Origin: an uncultured Ruminococcus sp.
Lineage (GTDB): Bacteria > Bacillota > Clostridia > Oscillospirales > Ruminococcaceae
NCBI GenBank assembly: GCA_900543105.1
Contig: UQQA01000131.1
Coordinates: 1-6,876 of the forward strand
Reading direction: 5' to 3'
DNA length: 6,876 nucleotides
Position 1 is the first letter of the stretch, and each line of letters begins with the position of its first letter. Shown here piece by piece: positions 6,008 through 6,876 of this stretch. The translations under genes were made by a program, and so were the position numbers. Under the pieces are notes generated by a model. The model did no database searches, was not told the origin of the DNA, and saw only the letters and a list, made by a program, of their open reading frames with translations.

Positions 6008-6135
6008 TCACCAATCCCATTCAAAAGAACGTGAATTTGACCGTTTTCCAACAATATTTATTGATAGCTTGAAGAAAAATAATTTACACGTTGAAATACC
6101 TTAAAATTTCGCAATGACCCTGCGGTATGTGATAA

Positions 6136-6516
6136 TTACAGCGTAAACGAGTGAGGAAGAAGCTCCGGAAGCATAAACGTGTGCAGTTCGCCTTTTTCAT
6201 CTTCGAGTATCACCTTTATCTCGGGCGAAAACTCGGAAAGTACCTGCCTGCAGATTCCGCATGGGAACGTCAAGCCTTTGCCCGATGAGGTTATTGCAAT
6301 AGCTGTAAAATCACGCTTTCCCTCGGAAACGGCCTTGAAAACAGCGGTGCGTTCGGCACAATTGGTCGCTCCGTATGTTGCGTTCTCGATGTTGCAGCCC
6401 GTGTAAACACTTCCGTCACGGCAGAGCAGAGCTGCTCCCACCTTGAATTTTGAATAGGGCGCATAAGCAAATTCCTGCGCTTTTTTCGATATTTCAATAA
6501 GTTCTGCGGCTGTCAT
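6136..6516 (-). CDS. cdd: Cytidine deaminase
   Basis: The enzyme hydrolyses cytidine and deoxycytidine to uridine and deoxyuridine in pyrimidine salvage, in the cytoplasm. The 126-residue product is typical of the small tetrameric zinc family. YAPYSKFKVGAALL (18-31) is the conserved N-terminal block. CNIENATYG (41-49) lines the nucleoside pocket. The zinc site is C53 with E55 as the catalytic proton shuttle (TNCAERTA), plus C86 and C89 in PCGICRQV. I prefer the ATG at 6516 because AAAAGGAG ends 10 bases upstream and the product then begins like known family members. A GTG three codons earlier (6525) would sit 1 base after the ribosome binding site. The gene is alone, with its own promoter, rather than beside era or phosphorylase genes as often seen. 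Confidence 0.96.
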   Translation of the reverse strand: MTAAELIEISKKAQEFAYAPYSKFKVGAALLCRDGSVYTGCNIENATYGATNCAERTAVFKAVSEGKRDFTAIAITSSGKGLTFPCGICRQVLSEFSPEIKVILEDEKGELHTFMLPELLPHSFTL

Positions 6517-6540
6517 ATTGACCACGCTCCTTTTGATAAA

Positions 6541-6569
6541 ATTATAGCATAAAGTGCCGAAATTTTCAA
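6541..6569 (-). promoter_or_regulatory. Sigma-A promoter of cdd with extended -10
   Basis: On the minus strand, TTGAAA (6564-6569) is followed after 17 bases by a perfect TATAAT (6541-6546), preceded by TGC, an extended -10 element. The start would be near 6534, just before the AAAAGGAG ribosome binding site, so the leader is very short. An inverted repeat (TCAAT-N6-ATTGA, 6566-6581) overlaps the -35 box. Confidence 0.82.
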
Positions 6570-6625
6570 TATGTTCATTGATTTAATACATTAACACAAA
6601 AAACAAGAAAAGCTTTGATAAATTC

Positions 6626-6654
6626 TTGACAATTGCAGTCATTTAAAGTATAAT
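6626..6654 (+). promoter_or_regulatory. Consensus sigma-A promoter of the aconitase gene
   Basis: TTGACA (6626-6631) and TATAAT (6649-6654) are both perfect and 17 bases apart, the strongest promoter in the window. The start would be near 6661, giving a leader of about 70 bases. It is divergent from the cdd promoter, with 56 bases between the two -35 boxes. Confidence 0.9.
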
Positions 6655-6677
6655 GTAATTATAATTATTTTTTTATA

Positions 6678-6712
6678 AGGCTGATATGTTCGGAATATGT
6701 CGGTATCAGCTT
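6678..6712 (+). promoter_or_regulatory. Stem-loop in the aconitase mRNA leader
   Basis: GCTGATA (6680-6686) and TATCAGC (6704-6710) pair perfectly, extended by a G-U and an A-U pair at the base. The 17-base loop contains part of a near-direct repeat, TATGTTCGG (6685-6693) and TATGTCGG (6696-6703). The stem ends at the edge of the ribosome binding site GGAAAGGAAG (6713-6722), so it could affect translation or mRNA stability. No T-tract follows, so it is not a terminator. Confidence 0.6.
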
Positions 6713-6730
6713 GGAAAGGAAGTTTTAACA

Positions 6731-6876
6731 ATGGGACTTACTCTTGCAGAAAAGATCCTTAAGGCTCACGTTGTTGACGGTGAGTTCGTAAAAGGAAAGG
6801 AGATCGGTATCAGAATAGACCAGACTCTTACTCAGGACGCAACAGGCACAATGGCTTATCTTGAATTTGAGGCAAT
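6731..6876 (+). CDS. acn: Aconitate hydratase, N-terminal fragment (runs off window)
   Basis: Only the first 48 codons are present. The start (MGLTLAEKILKAH) and the block DQTLTQDATGTMAY at 30-43 fit the N-terminus of clostridial aconitase, which interconverts citrate and isocitrate through an iron-sulfur cluster. The QDAT block includes a Gln (Q35) that probably corresponds to the substrate-contacting Gln of mitochondrial aconitase. The related LeuC subunits open similarly but diverge at this block, so isopropylmalate dehydratase is less likely. The cluster cysteines lie beyond the window. The ATG has a strong ribosome binding site (AGGAAG, 8 bases upstream), a consensus promoter and a structured leader, so high expression is expected. 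In anaerobes of this kind the enzyme usually serves glutamate synthesis; that is inference here. Confidence 0.88.
   Translation, partial: MGLTLAEKILKAHVVDGEFVKGKEIGIRIDQTLTQDATGTMAYLEFEA

Larger units (their letters stand above)
5826..6135. other. Gene-free 310-base stretch between cdd and tRNA-Leu
   Basis: I see no convincing gene. The left part holds the tRNA-Leu promoter, with a 14-base palindrome TTTAAC-GA-GTTAAA at 5922-5935 upstream of its -35 box. The middle contains a GC-rich imperfect hairpin at 5979-6007 in otherwise AT-rich DNA. The right part (about 6010-6135), downstream of the cdd stop, has no clear terminator; the only candidate is a weak 5-bp ATACC/GGTAT pairing. Confidence 0.6.

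Noticed and set aside
6517..6525. GTG start for cdd three codons upstream
   Set aside because: The GTG lies 1 base after the ribosome binding site, too close for initiation; the ATG at 6516 has good spacing.
6661..6676. CcpC-type box (ATAA-N7-TTAT) at the aconitase promoter
   Set aside because: The only candidate has an 8-base spacer in very AT-rich DNA, so it does not fit the known site and is probably chance.
6684..6693. SOS (LexA/DinR) box in the aconitase leader
   Set aside because: Only one half-site (ATGTTCG) is present; the partner GAAC half is missing at the required distance.

Overview
The window looks like ordinary chromosome from a low-to-mid GC Gram-positive, most likely a gut Clostridium of the Ruminococcus/Oscillospiraceae kind. 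Pointers are strong AGGAG-type Shine-Dalgarno sites, sigma-A promoters with 17-bp spacers, rho-independent terminators, a tRNA with encoded CCA, a clostridial-type aconitase start, and an FtsA-like ATPase next to paired RCK proteins. The genus is inferred from general resemblance only. There is no sign of phage, transposase, CRISPR or plasmid functions.

Layout, left to right. Positions 1-89 hold a GC-rich hairpin at the window edge and weak terminator-like stems. A 4-alpha-glucanotransferase gene (malQ, minus strand, 90-1613) follows, with its own promoter at 1678-1706. Divergent from it is a 51-codon gene (1782-1937, plus) for a peptide that is 73% Gln+Asn and has a QQQN repeat. It ends at a perfect 10-bp hairpin (1968-2004) that it shares with the convergent operon. 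That operon (minus, promoter 5647-5675) encodes a degenerate RCK/TrkA-like protein (4990-5610), a canonical RCK/TrkA-like protein (4311-4973) and a 762-residue FtsA-family ATPase (2009-4297) with a Lys/Ala-rich N-terminal tail and a long beta-rich C-terminal half. Upstream lie tRNA-Leu(CAA) (5739-5825, minus) with a near-consensus promoter and strong terminator, a 310-base stretch with no gene, cytidine deaminase (cdd, 6136-6516, minus) and, divergent from it, the start of an aconitase gene (6731 onward, plus) with a consensus promoter and a stem-loop leader.

How the genes fit together. malQ (maltodextrin processing), cdd (pyrimidine salvage) and aconitase (citrate to isocitrate) are housekeeping genes, each with its own promoter. 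The least understood unit is the three-gene RCK-RCK-FtsA-like operon. It is closed at both ends by a promoter and a terminator and has no membrane channel gene, so the RCK pair must act with an unlinked transporter or in another role. The operon and the Gln/Asn-rich peptide gene are the parts most worth a second look. Nothing here proves a wholly new system.
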